A stretch of DNA of 64,000 nucleotides, taken from assembly GCF_020639365.1 (NCBI RefSeq), contig NZ_JAINUL010000001.1:6123614-6187613 (forward strand). Direction: 5' to 3'. This document shows, one piece after another, positions 1 to 6,915 of the stretch; the first letter of the stretch is position 1, and every line of letters starts with the position of its first letter. A program made the translations under genes and the position numbers. The notes under the pieces were generated by a model. The model did not search any database. It was not told where the DNA came from and saw nothing but the letters and a program-made list of their open reading frames with translations. This DNA is from Streptomyces flavotricini. Its GTDB lineage: Bacteria; Actinomycetota; Actinomycetes; Streptomycetales; Streptomycetaceae.

Positions 1-230
1 GCCGCGGCGGGCTGCGCCTCGGGTGCGGGTGCGGGTGCGGGTGCGGGTGCCGGCTCGGGCTCGGGTGCCGGCTCGGCCTCGGGTGCCGACTCGGGCCGGG
101 CTTCCGGCTCCGGGGTCTTGTCCAGCGAGAGGGGCTTCGCCGGCTCGGCGGCCGGCTCCGGTATGGGCGTGCCCGCGGGCTCCGTCGGCGGACCGGACGG
201 GCTGTCGGGCTGGTTCGGGGGCGTGCTCAT
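1..230 (-). CDS. Pro/Ala/Glu-rich protein, N-terminal fragment
   Basis: The gene runs off the left edge, so only about 76 N-terminal residues are visible. It starts at ATG 230 (MSTPPNQPDSPSGPP), preceded by a GAGGA-like ribosome binding site. The visible part is a low-complexity, presumably disordered segment dominated by Pro, Ala and Glu, ending in PAPEPEPAPAPAPAPAPE. Such leaders are common on Streptomyces membrane proteins with a cytosolic tail and on large regulatory proteins. No domain, signal peptide or membrane segment lies in the visible part, so no function can be assigned. Five exact hexamers encode the Pro-Ala run and could change its length by slippage without shifting the frame. 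Confidence 0.6.
   Translation of the reverse strand, partial: MSTPPNQPDSPSGPPTEPAGTPIPEPAAEPAKPLSLDKTPEPEARPESAPEAEPAPEPEPAPAPAPAPAPEAQPAA
21..50. repeat. (GGGTGC)5 hexamer repeat inside a coding region
   Basis: Five exact tandem copies of GGGTGC, followed to about position 95 by degenerate hexamers (CGGCTC, GGGCTC). On the minus strand each unit encodes Pro-Ala. Because the unit is a multiple of three, gain or loss of copies would keep the reading frame. Confidence 0.85.
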
Positions 231-304
231 ACCTGGCGGGAGTCCTCACGGTGCTGGTGTACGCGGTGATCACCAAGCCTGCCATGCGCCCCCGACAGCC
301 CCAA

Positions 305-333
305 AGGGGTTTGGCCCGGGGGGCCAAACCCCT
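305..333 (-). terminator. Rho-independent-type hairpin after the multicopper oxidase gene
   Basis: Perfect 12-bp stem, AGGGGTTTGGCC at 305-316 and GGCCAAACCCCT at 322-333, around a 5-nt loop. It lies 11 nt past the stop codon of the oxidase. No U-tract is evident, as is usual in Streptomyces. Confidence 0.75.
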
Positions 334-343
334 CGTGCGGGAG

Positions 344-2047
344 CTACCGCCGGTAGCCGAGGACCGTCATCATCCCCGCCTCCGCGTGGTAGACGTTGTG
401 GCAATGCACCATCCACAGCCCGGGGTTGTCGGCGTCGAAGTCCACCGTCAGCTTCCCCTTCGGCAGGATCAGCGCGGTGTCCTTGCGCGCCCCGCCCGCA
501 CCGCCGCCCAGGGCGAAGGTGTGCCCGTGCAGGTGCAGCGGGTGCCACATCGTTGTGGAGTTGTTGAACTGCAGCCGGACCCGCTCGCCCGCCTTCACCG
601 GGTGCCGCTGGTCCGGGGTGTACGGCTTGCCGTCGAAGGCCCAGTCGTACTTGGCCATCCCGCCGGTGAGTTCGATCCCGATCGTGCGGTCCGGCGTACG
701 GGCCGCCAGGGCGGCGGGCTCGGCCGCCCGCAGCGCGTCCGCCGTCAGCGGCCTGCCGGCCAGCTCGGCGGGCCGGGTCGCGGCCGTGGGCGCGGTGCCC
801 GGCCCGGTGCGCAGCAGGGCGAGCGCCGACGCCGACCCGCCCTTGCCCTCGGCGAGCGCGGTCAGCGGGAACACCCCGTCCTGCGCGGTGACCAGCGCGT
901 CGTACCGCTCGCCCATGCCGAGCAGCAGCGAGCCGGTCTTCGCGTGCTCCACCGGGTAGCCGTCGGTGTGGGTGACCGTCAGTTCGTGGCCGCCGAGGGC
1001 GATCCGGAAGGCGGTGTCCCCGCCCGCGTTGACGATCCGCAGCCGGATCCGGTCGCCCGGCCTCGCGGCGAAGACCGAGGGGTCCTGCGCCGTCCGGCCG
1101 TTGACCAGGTAGTACGGGTACGCCACGTCGCCCGGGTCCTTGCCGAGGACGTCGCTCTCCCCGCCCATGAGCAGCCGCGAGGGCGCGCCGCCGGCCGCCG
1201 GGGTCTGCGGGGTGGCGCCGCCGCCGTGGCCCGCGTGGCCGCCGCCCGTGTTCATGTCCATGCCCTTGCGGAGCTCGGCGAGGACCGCGTCCGGGGTGGT
1301 GCCGTCCACTCCGTCGACCCAGTCGTCCAGGACCACCACCCACTCCTTGTCGTAGGAGAGGGGTTCCTTCGGGTCCTCGACGACGAGCGGCGCGTACAGG
1401 CCGCGGTCCTGCTGCGCCCCCGAGTGGGGGTGGAACCAGTACGTCCCCGGGTGCGGGACGGCGAAGCGGTACGTGAAGGACCCGCCCGGCGCGATCTCGC
1501 GCTGGGTCAGGCCCGGGACCCCGTCCATGTCGTTGCGCAGGGCGAGGCCGTGCCAGTGCAGGGAGGTGGCCTGCGGGAGGTTGTTGGCCAGGGTCAGGGC
1601 GAGGGTGCCGCCCGCGGTGACCCGGACCTCCTGCCCGGGCAGCCGGTCCCCGTACGCCCAGGAGCGGACGGTGAGCCCGCCGCCGAGGTCGAGCGGGGTG
1701 GCGGTGGCGGTCAGCTTGACCTCGGAGAGCGGTCCGGTGGCCTTGCGGGCGGCCTCGGCGGCCTGCACCTCGGGCCCGGCGGGGTCCACGTAGCCGCCCG
1801 GCGAGGCGGCGGGGGAGGGGCCGCCGTGGTTCATGGACCCGTGGTCCATGCCGGAGCCGGCGGCCGCGCCGGAGCCGGCGTCGGAGCAGGCGGCGAGCAG
1901 CCCCGAACCGGCGAGGGCGGCGGTGGCGCCGAGGACGGCGCGGCGGGTGGGACGGCCGGGACGGTCGGACCGGTCCGGTCGGTCGGACTGGTCGGCCCGG
2001 TCGGCCCGGTCGGGAAGGGGGCGCGGTCGGTTGGGAAGAGAGCGCAT
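344..2047 (-). CDS. Tat-exported lipoprotein multicopper oxidase
   Basis: Predicted laccase/copper oxidase of 567 residues that couples one-electron oxidation of a substrate, perhaps Cu(I), to oxygen reduction at the cell surface. All four copper-site signatures are present: HWHG, WFHPHSG, HPLHLHGH and HCHNVYHAEAGM, the last carrying the type-1 copper Cys, His and axial Met. The N-terminus has a twin-arginine motif (TRRAVLG, about residues 34-40) followed by a lipobox ending at Cys54 (LLAAC), so Tat export and lipid anchoring are likely. A Met/His-rich stretch (MDHGSMNHGG) follows. ATG 2047 is chosen because GAGGTG sits just upstream and the longer open frame lacks a signal. The first 30 residues are Asp/Arg/Pro repeats. 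It follows the DUF6153 gene, with a hairpin in the 101-bp gap. The fold is certain; the substrate is not. Confidence 0.93.
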   Translation of the reverse strand: MRSLPNRPRPLPDRADRADQSDRPDRSDRPGRPTRRAVLGATAALAGSGLLAACSDAGSGAAAGSGMDHGSMNHGGPSPAASPGGYVDPAGPEVQAAEAARKATGPLSEVKLTATATPLDLGGGLTVRSWAYGDRLPGQEVRVTAGGTLALTLANNLPQATSLHWHGLALRNDMDGVPGLTQREIAPGGSFTYRFAVPHPGTYWFHPHSGAQQDRGLYAPLVVEDPKEPLSYDKEWVVVLDDWVDGVDGTTPDAVLAELRKGMDMNTGGGHAGHGGGATPQTPAAGGAPSRLLMGGESDVLGKDPGDVAYPYYLVNGRTAQDPSVFAARPGDRIRLRIVNAGGDTAFRIALGGHELTVTHTDGYPVEHAKTGSLLLGMGERYDALVTAQDGVFPLTALAEGKGGSASALALLRTGPGTAPTAATRPAELAGRPLTADALRAAEPAALAARTPDRTIGIELTGGMAKYDWAFDGKPYTPDQRHPVKAGERVRLQFNNSTTMWHPLHLHGHTFALGGGAGGARKDTALILPKGKLTVDFDADNPGLWMVHCHNVYHAEAGMMTVLGYRR

Positions 2048-2104
2048 GGAAGCACCTCGTGGCGTGTGTCGTACGAGCGGATGGGCACCGTCTGCTGCCG
2101 CCGT

Positions 2105-2145
2105 CGGGCCCGCTGCGCGGGCGTGCGGGGGCGGCAGCGGGCCCG
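2105..2145 (-). terminator. Intercistronic hairpin between the DUF6153 gene and the oxidase
   Basis: CGGGCCCGCTGC at 2105-2116 pairs perfectly with GCAGCGGGCCCG at 2134-2145, starting 4 nt past the DUF6153 stop. It could be a partial terminator or a processing site that sets the ratio of the two products. Confidence 0.5.
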
Positions 2146-2148
2146 TCG

Positions 2149-2649
2149 CTATACGCGCAGTACCGCCAGCCGGGTGAGGCGTTCGCGGGGTGAGGGCGGG
2201 TCGGGTCCGCCGGACCGGCCCGGCGTGCGGGCCGCGCCCCCGAGCGGCGCGGCGTCGCGGAGCCCGGCCGGTCCGGCGCCCAGGATCAGCAGCGTGAGCC
2301 CGCCGAGCACGGCCAGGCACACCGACATGGGGTCCATGCCGGAGCCGGGGAGCGGTGCCCCGGCGGCGGGGGCCCGGTCGCCCGAGGCCTCCCGTCGCGG
2401 CGTCCCGCCCGTGCCGTGGTCCGCGGTGTGGTCCGGGTCCTGGTCTGCGGCGATGTGGCCCGAGGTGTGGCCGGCCGCACGTACGGCCGAGGCAACGGCG
2501 GCGACCGGAGTCGCGTCCTCCATGGCGTGGGACCGACTCGGATGACCCAGGGTGTGCATGGTGACGATGCCCAGGAGCAGCACAGCGAGCAGCAGCAGCC
2601 GGGGCCACCGGGTGGCTCGCTGTGCGGTGCGCTGGGCAGGGCGCGTCAT
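2149..2649 (-). CDS. DUF6153 family membrane protein
   Basis: A 166-residue actinobacterial family of unknown function. It has an N-terminal membrane segment (LLLLAVLLLGIVTMHTLGH, about residues 18-36), a His/Asp/Gly-rich external loop (HTSGHIAADQDPDHTADHG), a second membrane segment beginning MDPMSVCLAVLGG, and a basic Arg/Pro tail. The His-rich loop, and linkage to a multicopper oxidase, suggest a role in metal handling in the envelope; this is inference. The gene starts at ATG 2649 and is divergent from the DUF998 gene. A TACCC-N5-GGGTA inverted repeat lies 12 nt upstream of the start and probably controls both this gene and the oxidase. Confidence 0.8.
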   Translation of the reverse strand: MTRPAQRTAQRATRWPRLLLLAVLLLGIVTMHTLGHPSRSHAMEDATPVAAVASAVRAAGHTSGHIAADQDPDHTADHGTGGTPRREASGDRAPAAGAPLPGSGMDPMSVCLAVLGGLTLLILGAGPAGLRDAAPLGGAARTPGRSGGPDPPSPRERLTRLAVLRV

Positions 2650-2660
2650 GGGCGGAACCC

Positions 2661-2675
2661 TACCCCGGGTGGGTA
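2661..2675. promoter_or_regulatory. Inverted repeat TACCC-N5-GGGTA, candidate copper-sensor operator
   Basis: TACCC (2661-2665) and GGGTA (2671-2675) are perfect inverted arms around CGGGT, immediately upstream of the DUF6153/oxidase pair. Short G/C-tract inverted repeats of this form resemble operators of CsoR-type copper repressors. No csoR gene is in the window, so the assignment is inference. Confidence 0.45.
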
Positions 2676-2750
2676 TCTGACCGTAGGACCGGGTCCGCCG
2701 TGTTGAGGATGATGCGCAATATGTCCACCAATCCCGAAAAAGGACTGTTC

Positions 2751-3431
2751 GTGAAGAGCCCGTGGCCGGTCGCCCTCCTCATCGGCCTGGGCGCCGCCGC
2801 GTACACCGCCTGGGTGCTCGAGGTCGTCCTGTCGACCGGCCTGAACCCCATCGAGACGTACGTCAGCGAGCTCGCCGCCCAGGACCAGCCGCTCGGCGGG
2901 CTGTTCCGGGCCACGGACTTCACCGCCGGCCTGCTCGCCTTCGCGGGCGGCCTGCTGGGGCTCGCGTGGCCGCTGCGGGGCGGCGGGTCCCGGCGGCCCT
3001 GGTCGGTCGTCGGCTGGGCCGGCGTCACCCTCTTCGGCGCGGCCACCGCCGCCGACGCCTGGCTCCCGCTCAGCTGCACGCCCACCGTGGACCCCGTGTG
3101 CGCCGCCCGGGAGACCGCCGGCCTGGTCCCGGCCACCCATCAGGCCCACGCCGTCAGCAGCAGCCTCGCCATGACCGGCGCCCTCGTCGGGATAGTCGCC
3201 CTCACCTTCGCCGCCCGCCGCTACGGCCGGCTCGCCCCGCTCGCCCGCTACGGACCCGCCCTGGTGGTGACGGAACTGCTGGCCACCGTCTGGACCCTGT
3301 CCGCCATCGCGCTGTTCACCGCCGGGCGCGGGACCTGGGCGCTCGGCGCCGGGCAGCGGACGCAGGTGCTGCTCGTGGCGCTCTGGCTGGGCCTGCTCGC
3401 GTACTCCGTCCACAAGGAGCGGCGCACGTGA
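2751..3431 (+). CDS. DUF998 family integral membrane protein
   Basis: About 226 residues with roughly six membrane helices, matching the DUF998 family of unknown function. A characteristic element is the early NPIETYVSELAAQDQPLGG segment between the first two helices. GTG 2751 is preferred over ATGs at 2712 and 2721: AAGGA lies 6 nt upstream, and codons before it (AAT, GAA, AAA, GGA) lack the G/C third-position bias that begins directly after it. The downstream hydrolase start overlaps this stop as GTGA, so the two are translationally coupled. No catalytic residues can be named. Confidence 0.8.
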   Translation: MKSPWPVALLIGLGAAAYTAWVLEVVLSTGLNPIETYVSELAAQDQPLGGLFRATDFTAGLLAFAGGLLGLAWPLRGGGSRRPWSVVGWAGVTLFGAATAADAWLPLSCTPTVDPVCAARETAGLVPATHQAHAVSSSLAMTGALVGIVALTFAARRYGRLAPLARYGPALVVTELLATVWTLSAIALFTAGRGTWALGAGQRTQVLLVALWLGLLAYSVHKERRT

Positions 3432-4360
3432 CGGCGGGGCGCCGGGGCGAGCGCTTCGTACGCGTGGACGGGGTCCCCCTGCACGTCGTCGTCGAGGGGA
3501 CCGGGCCCACCGTGGTGCTGAGCGCCGGGCTGGCGATGGCCTGGTTCGACTGGGACCCCGTCGCCGCGCTGCTCGTCGGGCAGGGCCGTACCGTGGTCCG
3601 CTTCGACCGTCCCGGGCACGGGCTGAGCGCCCCCGCCACCGCCCCGCCGACCGCCGCCGGGGAGGCGCGCCGGATCGCCGGGCTGCTGGACGCGCTCGGC
3701 CTGTCCGGCCCCGTCACCGTCGCCGGACACTCGATCGCCGGGTTCCACGCCGAGGCCTTCGCCCGCCTGTACCCCGAGCGGACCGCCGCCCTGGTCCTGG
3801 TCGACACCAGCATCGAGGAGGACCCCCGGACGGCGCTGCCCGCCGGGCTGCGCACCGGAGCCGCGCGCGTGCTCGGCCGGGCCCTGACCGCCGCGGGGCT
3901 GCCCGCCGCGCTCGCCGCGGGGCTGCCCGCCGCGCTGGGGCCGCTCGCGCGGCGCGCCGCCGTACGGGCCTCCCGCACCGGCGGCTCCGACCCGGCCGCG
4001 CGGGACCTCGTACGCCGCGTCTACCGCACCGGCCGGGTCTGGCGCGGCGCCCTGCTGGAGAACGCCCGCTACCCCGACGTCGCCGCCGAGGTGCTCGCGC
4101 TGCGCACCGGGCGCCCGCCGGCCGTGCCCGCCACCGTCCTCGCGGGGTACGACGGCTCGGCGGGGCGGGTGGCGCAGCGGTGGCTCGCGCGCCAGGCGGA
4201 GCTGGCCCTCCGGCTCGGAGCCCGCTTCGAGGTCGCCGAACCGGCGGGGCACCTGGTCATGCTGGACCGCCCGGGCCGGGTGGCGCGGGCGGTCCTGGAT
4301 GCGGGGGTGCCGGACGCGGGGGTGCCTGATGCGGGGGTGGCCGGTCAGCGCCTCGCGTAG
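3428..4360 (+). CDS. Alpha/beta hydrolase
   Basis: Alpha/beta-hydrolase fold enzyme of 310 residues. The nucleophile elbow is GHSIAG with Ser102, the oxyanion region is preceded by FDRPGHGLS, and the C-terminal AGHLVML supplies the catalytic His. GTG 3428 follows AAGGAG and overlaps the DUF998 stop by 4 nt. The last 20 residues include three near-exact copies of DAGVP, encoded by a short tandem repeat. The 3' end overlaps the convergent CBS-domain gene by 16 bp. Substrate unknown; an esterase, lipase or epoxide-type hydrolase is equally possible. Confidence 0.88.
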   Translation: MTAGRRGERFVRVDGVPLHVVVEGTGPTVVLSAGLAMAWFDWDPVAALLVGQGRTVVRFDRPGHGLSAPATAPPTAAGEARRIAGLLDALGLSGPVTVAGHSIAGFHAEAFARLYPERTAALVLVDTSIEEDPRTALPAGLRTGAARVLGRALTAAGLPAALAAGLPAALGPLARRAAVRASRTGGSDPAARDLVRRVYRTGRVWRGALLENARYPDVAAEVLALRTGRPPAVPATVLAGYDGSAGRVAQRWLARQAELALRLGARFEVAEPAGHLVMLDRPGRVARAVLDAGVPDAGVPDAGVAGQRLA

Positions 4361-4764
4361 ACCTTCTCGACGAAGCCCGCCAGCTGCTCCTCGGAGAGGT
4401 GCTGGGCCAGGTCGGCCTCGCTGATCATGCCGACCAGCTTCTTGTTCCTGATCACCGGCAGCCGCTTGATCTGGTGGCTCTCCATCTCCTCCAGCACGTC
4501 GCTGACGTCCGCGCCCGCGTCGATCCAGCGCGGGGTTCCCCGGGCCATGTCACCGCAGGTGACCTTCGCCGGGTCGTGTCCCTTGGCCACGCAGTTCACG
4601 ACGATGTCGCGGTCGGTGAGGATGCCGCACAGCCGCTCGTCGGCGTCGCTGATGGGCAGGGCGCCCACATTGAGCCGGGCCATCAGCTGGGCGGCCCGGT
4701 CGAGGGTCTCGGTGGCGGGGATCCACTGGGCCCCGGGGTGCATGATGTCTGCGGCGGTCGTCAT
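4345..4764 (-). CDS. Two-CBS-domain protein, Hrp1-like
   Basis: A 139-residue stand-alone CBS-pair protein. The first CBS motif spans about residues 8-60 (LPISDADERLCGILTDRD), the second about 75-125 (LPVIRNKKLVGMISEADLA). CBS pairs bind adenosyl nucleotides or other ligands; the closest known type by length and layout is the mycobacterial hypoxic response protein Hrp1, which has no established enzymatic role. ATG 4764 is preceded by GGGAGG. It stands alone on the minus strand and overlaps the hydrolase gene tail to tail. A stress or redox link is plausible but not shown by the sequence. Confidence 0.9.
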   Translation of the reverse strand: MTTAADIMHPGAQWIPATETLDRAAQLMARLNVGALPISDADERLCGILTDRDIVVNCVAKGHDPAKVTCGDMARGTPRWIDAGADVSDVLEEMESHQIKRLPVIRNKKLVGMISEADLAQHLSEEQLAGFVEKVYARR

Positions 4765-4892
4765 CGCTGAACCTCCCTGAGCGCCGTTCACGGCCGCTCG
4801 CGGACGCGCTCGGCCGCGGCGTTCCCCACGCGGCGGAACACACGCCCGTACGGGTGAGAGGACGCCTCCCCCCACCGTACGAGCGTGTCCCG

Positions 4893-5594
4893 TCACCCGC
4901 GCGGCGCGGCCCCGCGCTGTTTCAGCATGTCCGCCATCAGGGTGAGCTCCGACTGCTGCGCCTCGACCATGCCCTGGGCCAGCGCCCGCTCGGCGGGCGT
5001 CTTGCACTGCGCCGCGCAGCCCTGGGCCATCGCGACGCCGCCCTTGTGGTGGTCGGTCATCAGCTGGAGGTAGAGCACCTCCGCGTCCCGGCCCTCGGCG
5101 GCGCCGAGCTGCGCGAGCTCCTCCTTGGTGGCCATGCCCGGCATGAGCGCGCCGGGCTTGGTGGTGGCGCCGCCCATGTCGTGCCCGGCCATGGCGCCCG
5201 TGTCGTGCCCGGCGTGCCCGCCGTGCTCGTCCGCGGCCCCCATCCAGGACATCGGCGGCTCGTCGGCCACCACCTTGGGCAGTCCCCACAGGTCCAGCCA
5301 GCCCAGCAGCATGCCCCGCTGGTTGGCCTGGGTGTTGGCGATGTCGTACGCGAGCCCGCGCACCGGCTCGTCCTTGGTGCGGTCCCGCACGATGAAGGAC
5401 ATCTCCACCGCCTGCTGGTGGTGCACCGCCATGTCCCGGGCGAAGCCCGCGTCCGGGGAGTAGAGGCCGGGCGCGCGGGACGACGTACGGGAGCCGTCGC
5501 CGTCGCCGCCGCTCGCGGAGGCGACCGTGGCCGCCACCGCGAACAGCAGCGCGAGCAGGACGGCCGTCCCGGCCGCCCAGTACGTACGGGTCAC
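4893..5594 (-). CDS. DUF305 exported ferritin-like metal-associated protein
   Basis: A 233-residue DUF305 protein, a family built from four-helix ferritin-like units often linked to copper or iron handling. It starts at GTG 5594 (VTRTYWAAG) with a single N-terminal membrane segment. The two family hallmarks are visible: DMAVHHQQAVEM near residue 50 and MTDHHKGGVAMAQ near residue 185. Between them lies a His/Met/Asp-rich insert (HGGHAGHDTGAMAGHDMGG) that looks like a metal-binding loop. The start overlaps the stop of the upstream DUF3105 gene by 4 nt, so the two form one transcription unit and probably act together in the envelope. Confidence 0.92.
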   Translation of the reverse strand: MTRTYWAAGTAVLLALLFAVAATVASASGGDGDGSRTSSRAPGLYSPDAGFARDMAVHHQQAVEMSFIVRDRTKDEPVRGLAYDIANTQANQRGMLLGWLDLWGLPKVVADEPPMSWMGAADEHGGHAGHDTGAMAGHDMGGATTKPGALMPGMATKEELAQLGAAEGRDAEVLYLQLMTDHHKGGVAMAQGCAAQCKTPAERALAQGMVEAQQSELTLMADMLKQRGAAPRG

Positions 5595-6277
5595 TTCTCG
5601 GCCAGCCCGTTGGTGCAGGCCGCGCCCGGCTCGGGGGTCTGCGGGCCCTGCACGTACTTGGTGAAGAACTGCGCGACGCGCGGGTCGTCCGCCTTGTCCA
5701 CCGTCAGCTGCTTGCCCCAGGCGCTCAGCATGATCGTGCCGGCCTGCTCCTTGTCCGGGCTCATCAGCGTGTACGGGGTCTTGGCCACCTTCCCGGCGAG
5801 CGCGTCGACGTCGCCCTTGGCGGCCTTCTCGTTGTACGTCACCCAGACCGCGCCGTGCTCCAGCGAGTGCACGGCGTTGACCTCGGGGATCGCGTTCTTG
5901 TAGACGTCGCCGTTGCAGTTCATCCAGCGCGGGTTGTGGTCGCCGCCGACCGGCGGGTTCATCGGGTACTTCACCGGGGTCTCGACGTGGTTGCGGCCGA
6001 GCGTCTTCGCGTCCCAGCTCTGCTCGCCGGTCACCGGGGTCTTGCGGGCCTCCGCCGCGGCGGCCTCGGCCTTGCGGACAGCCGCGGCCGCGGCGTCCTT
6101 CTTCTCCTTCTTGTCGATCATCACCCAGGCGCCGAATCCGACGAGCGCGGCGACGACGGCCGCGGAGGCGGTGATCGCGACGGCCTTGTTGCGCCGTTCG
6201 CGGGACTGCTCGGCGCGGCGCATCTCGGCTATGCGCGCCTGGCGGGAGTTGCTGTCGGGAGAGGTCCTGCTGGCCAT
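5591..6277 (-). CDS. DUF3105 membrane-anchored protein
   Basis: A 228-residue DUF3105 family protein. A short basic cytoplasmic tail (about 1-30) is followed by one membrane helix (about 31-53), a Lys/Ala-rich coiled-coil-like stretch, and the conserved external domain with PPVGGDHNPRWMNCNGDVY and VHSLEHGAVWVTY. Conserved His, Cys and Trp suggest metal or redox function, but none is established. It is first in a two-gene unit with the DUF305 gene, a pairing common in actinobacteria. ATG 6277 is the likely start. Confidence 0.9.
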   Translation of the reverse strand: MASRTSPDSNSRQARIAEMRRAEQSRERRNKAVAITASAAVVAALVGFGAWVMIDKKEKKDAAAAAVRKAEAAAAEARKTPVTGEQSWDAKTLGRNHVETPVKYPMNPPVGGDHNPRWMNCNGDVYKNAIPEVNAVHSLEHGAVWVTYNEKAAKGDVDALAGKVAKTPYTLMSPDKEQAGTIMLSAWGKQLTVDKADDPRVAQFFTKYVQGPQTPEPGAACTNGLAEK

Positions 6278-6349
6278 GTGCCCTGAATCCTTCTGCTGAG
6301 GGGGGTGGAGGGATGGATCCGGTGGAGCGCGGTACGGCGCCCGGACCCG

Positions 6350-6742
6350 TCAGGTCCGCAGCACTTGGAGGGCGTGGAGGTCGGGGGCGCGCGCGAGCGT
6401 CCCGTGCGGCCGTGCCGGTCCGCCGCCGACGGCGCGCACGACGGGATCCGGGGCCGAGCCCGGCACGGTCACGGCGGGCGGCGGTGCGGGCAGCACGCCC
6501 GGGGCCACGTGCGAGAAGGGGGAGCAGCCGGGCGGCTCGTCGGGAGCCACGCAGACGGCGCGCGCGGCGGTCGCCGGGGTCTTGGCGGTGTCCGCGGCCC
6601 CCGCCGTCCCGGCGTGCGGCTCGCCCGGCCGTACACACAGGAACAGCGCTCCGAACAGCACCGAAAGGGCCACCGCGATGACGGCACGCCGACGTACGTG
6701 GCGCCCGATGCGCCCGCGTCGTATGTGCTCCCGGCCCCCCAT
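6350..6742 (-). CDS. Small membrane-anchored hypothetical protein
   Basis: A 130-residue protein with an Arg-rich N-terminus, one membrane segment (about residues 20-36, VIAVALSVLFGALFLCV) and an external tail rich in Ala and Pro, with PPGCSPFSHVAPGVLPAPP. No enzyme motif is recognised. Third-position G/C bias and the membrane segment support coding. No strong ribosome binding site precedes ATG 6742. It is upstream of, and on the same strand as, the DUF3105/DUF305 pair and divergent from glnA2; joint transcription with the pair is possible. Confidence 0.65.
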   Translation of the reverse strand: MGGREHIRRGRIGRHVRRRAVIAVALSVLFGALFLCVRPGEPHAGTAGAADTAKTPATAARAVCVAPDEPPGCSPFSHVAPGVLPAPPPAVTVPGSAPDPVVRAVGGGPARPHGTLARAPDLHALQVLRT

Positions 6743-6800
6743 GGGCGCAGATGGTAATGCTCATGACGGCCCCGAGGTCAGTGCGGGGGTGCCGCGACCT

Positions 6801-6827
6801 GTCAAGGATGCGTAATGTGGCGGAAAC
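6801..6827 (+). promoter_or_regulatory. Candidate partial GlnR box upstream of glnA2
   Basis: GTAAT at 6812-6816 and GAAAC at 6823-6827 are separated by 6 nt, close to the known GlnR half-box gTnAC-n6-GaAAC. A further GTCAA lies 11 nt earlier. It is about 90 nt upstream of the glnA2 start. GlnR control is inferred. Confidence 0.4.
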
Positions 6828-6915
6828 CGCGGCTGGCGATACTGGGCCCGCCCGACTGTGCCCCCGCCACTCGGGGGAGTGGTGCACAGGCCGTCTGAAC
6901 TGCGAGGATGAAGGC

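Noticed and set aside
21..95. Hexamer array considered as CRISPR or mobile-element repeat
   Set aside because: The units are contiguous without spacers and encode a Pro-Ala run, so it is a coding microsatellite.
23..2545. 840-residue open frame on the plus strand opposite the oxidase and DUF6153 genes
   Set aside because: Low-complexity Arg/Val/Gly composition, no motif, and it is antisense to genes with clear copper motifs. It is a G/C-bias shadow.
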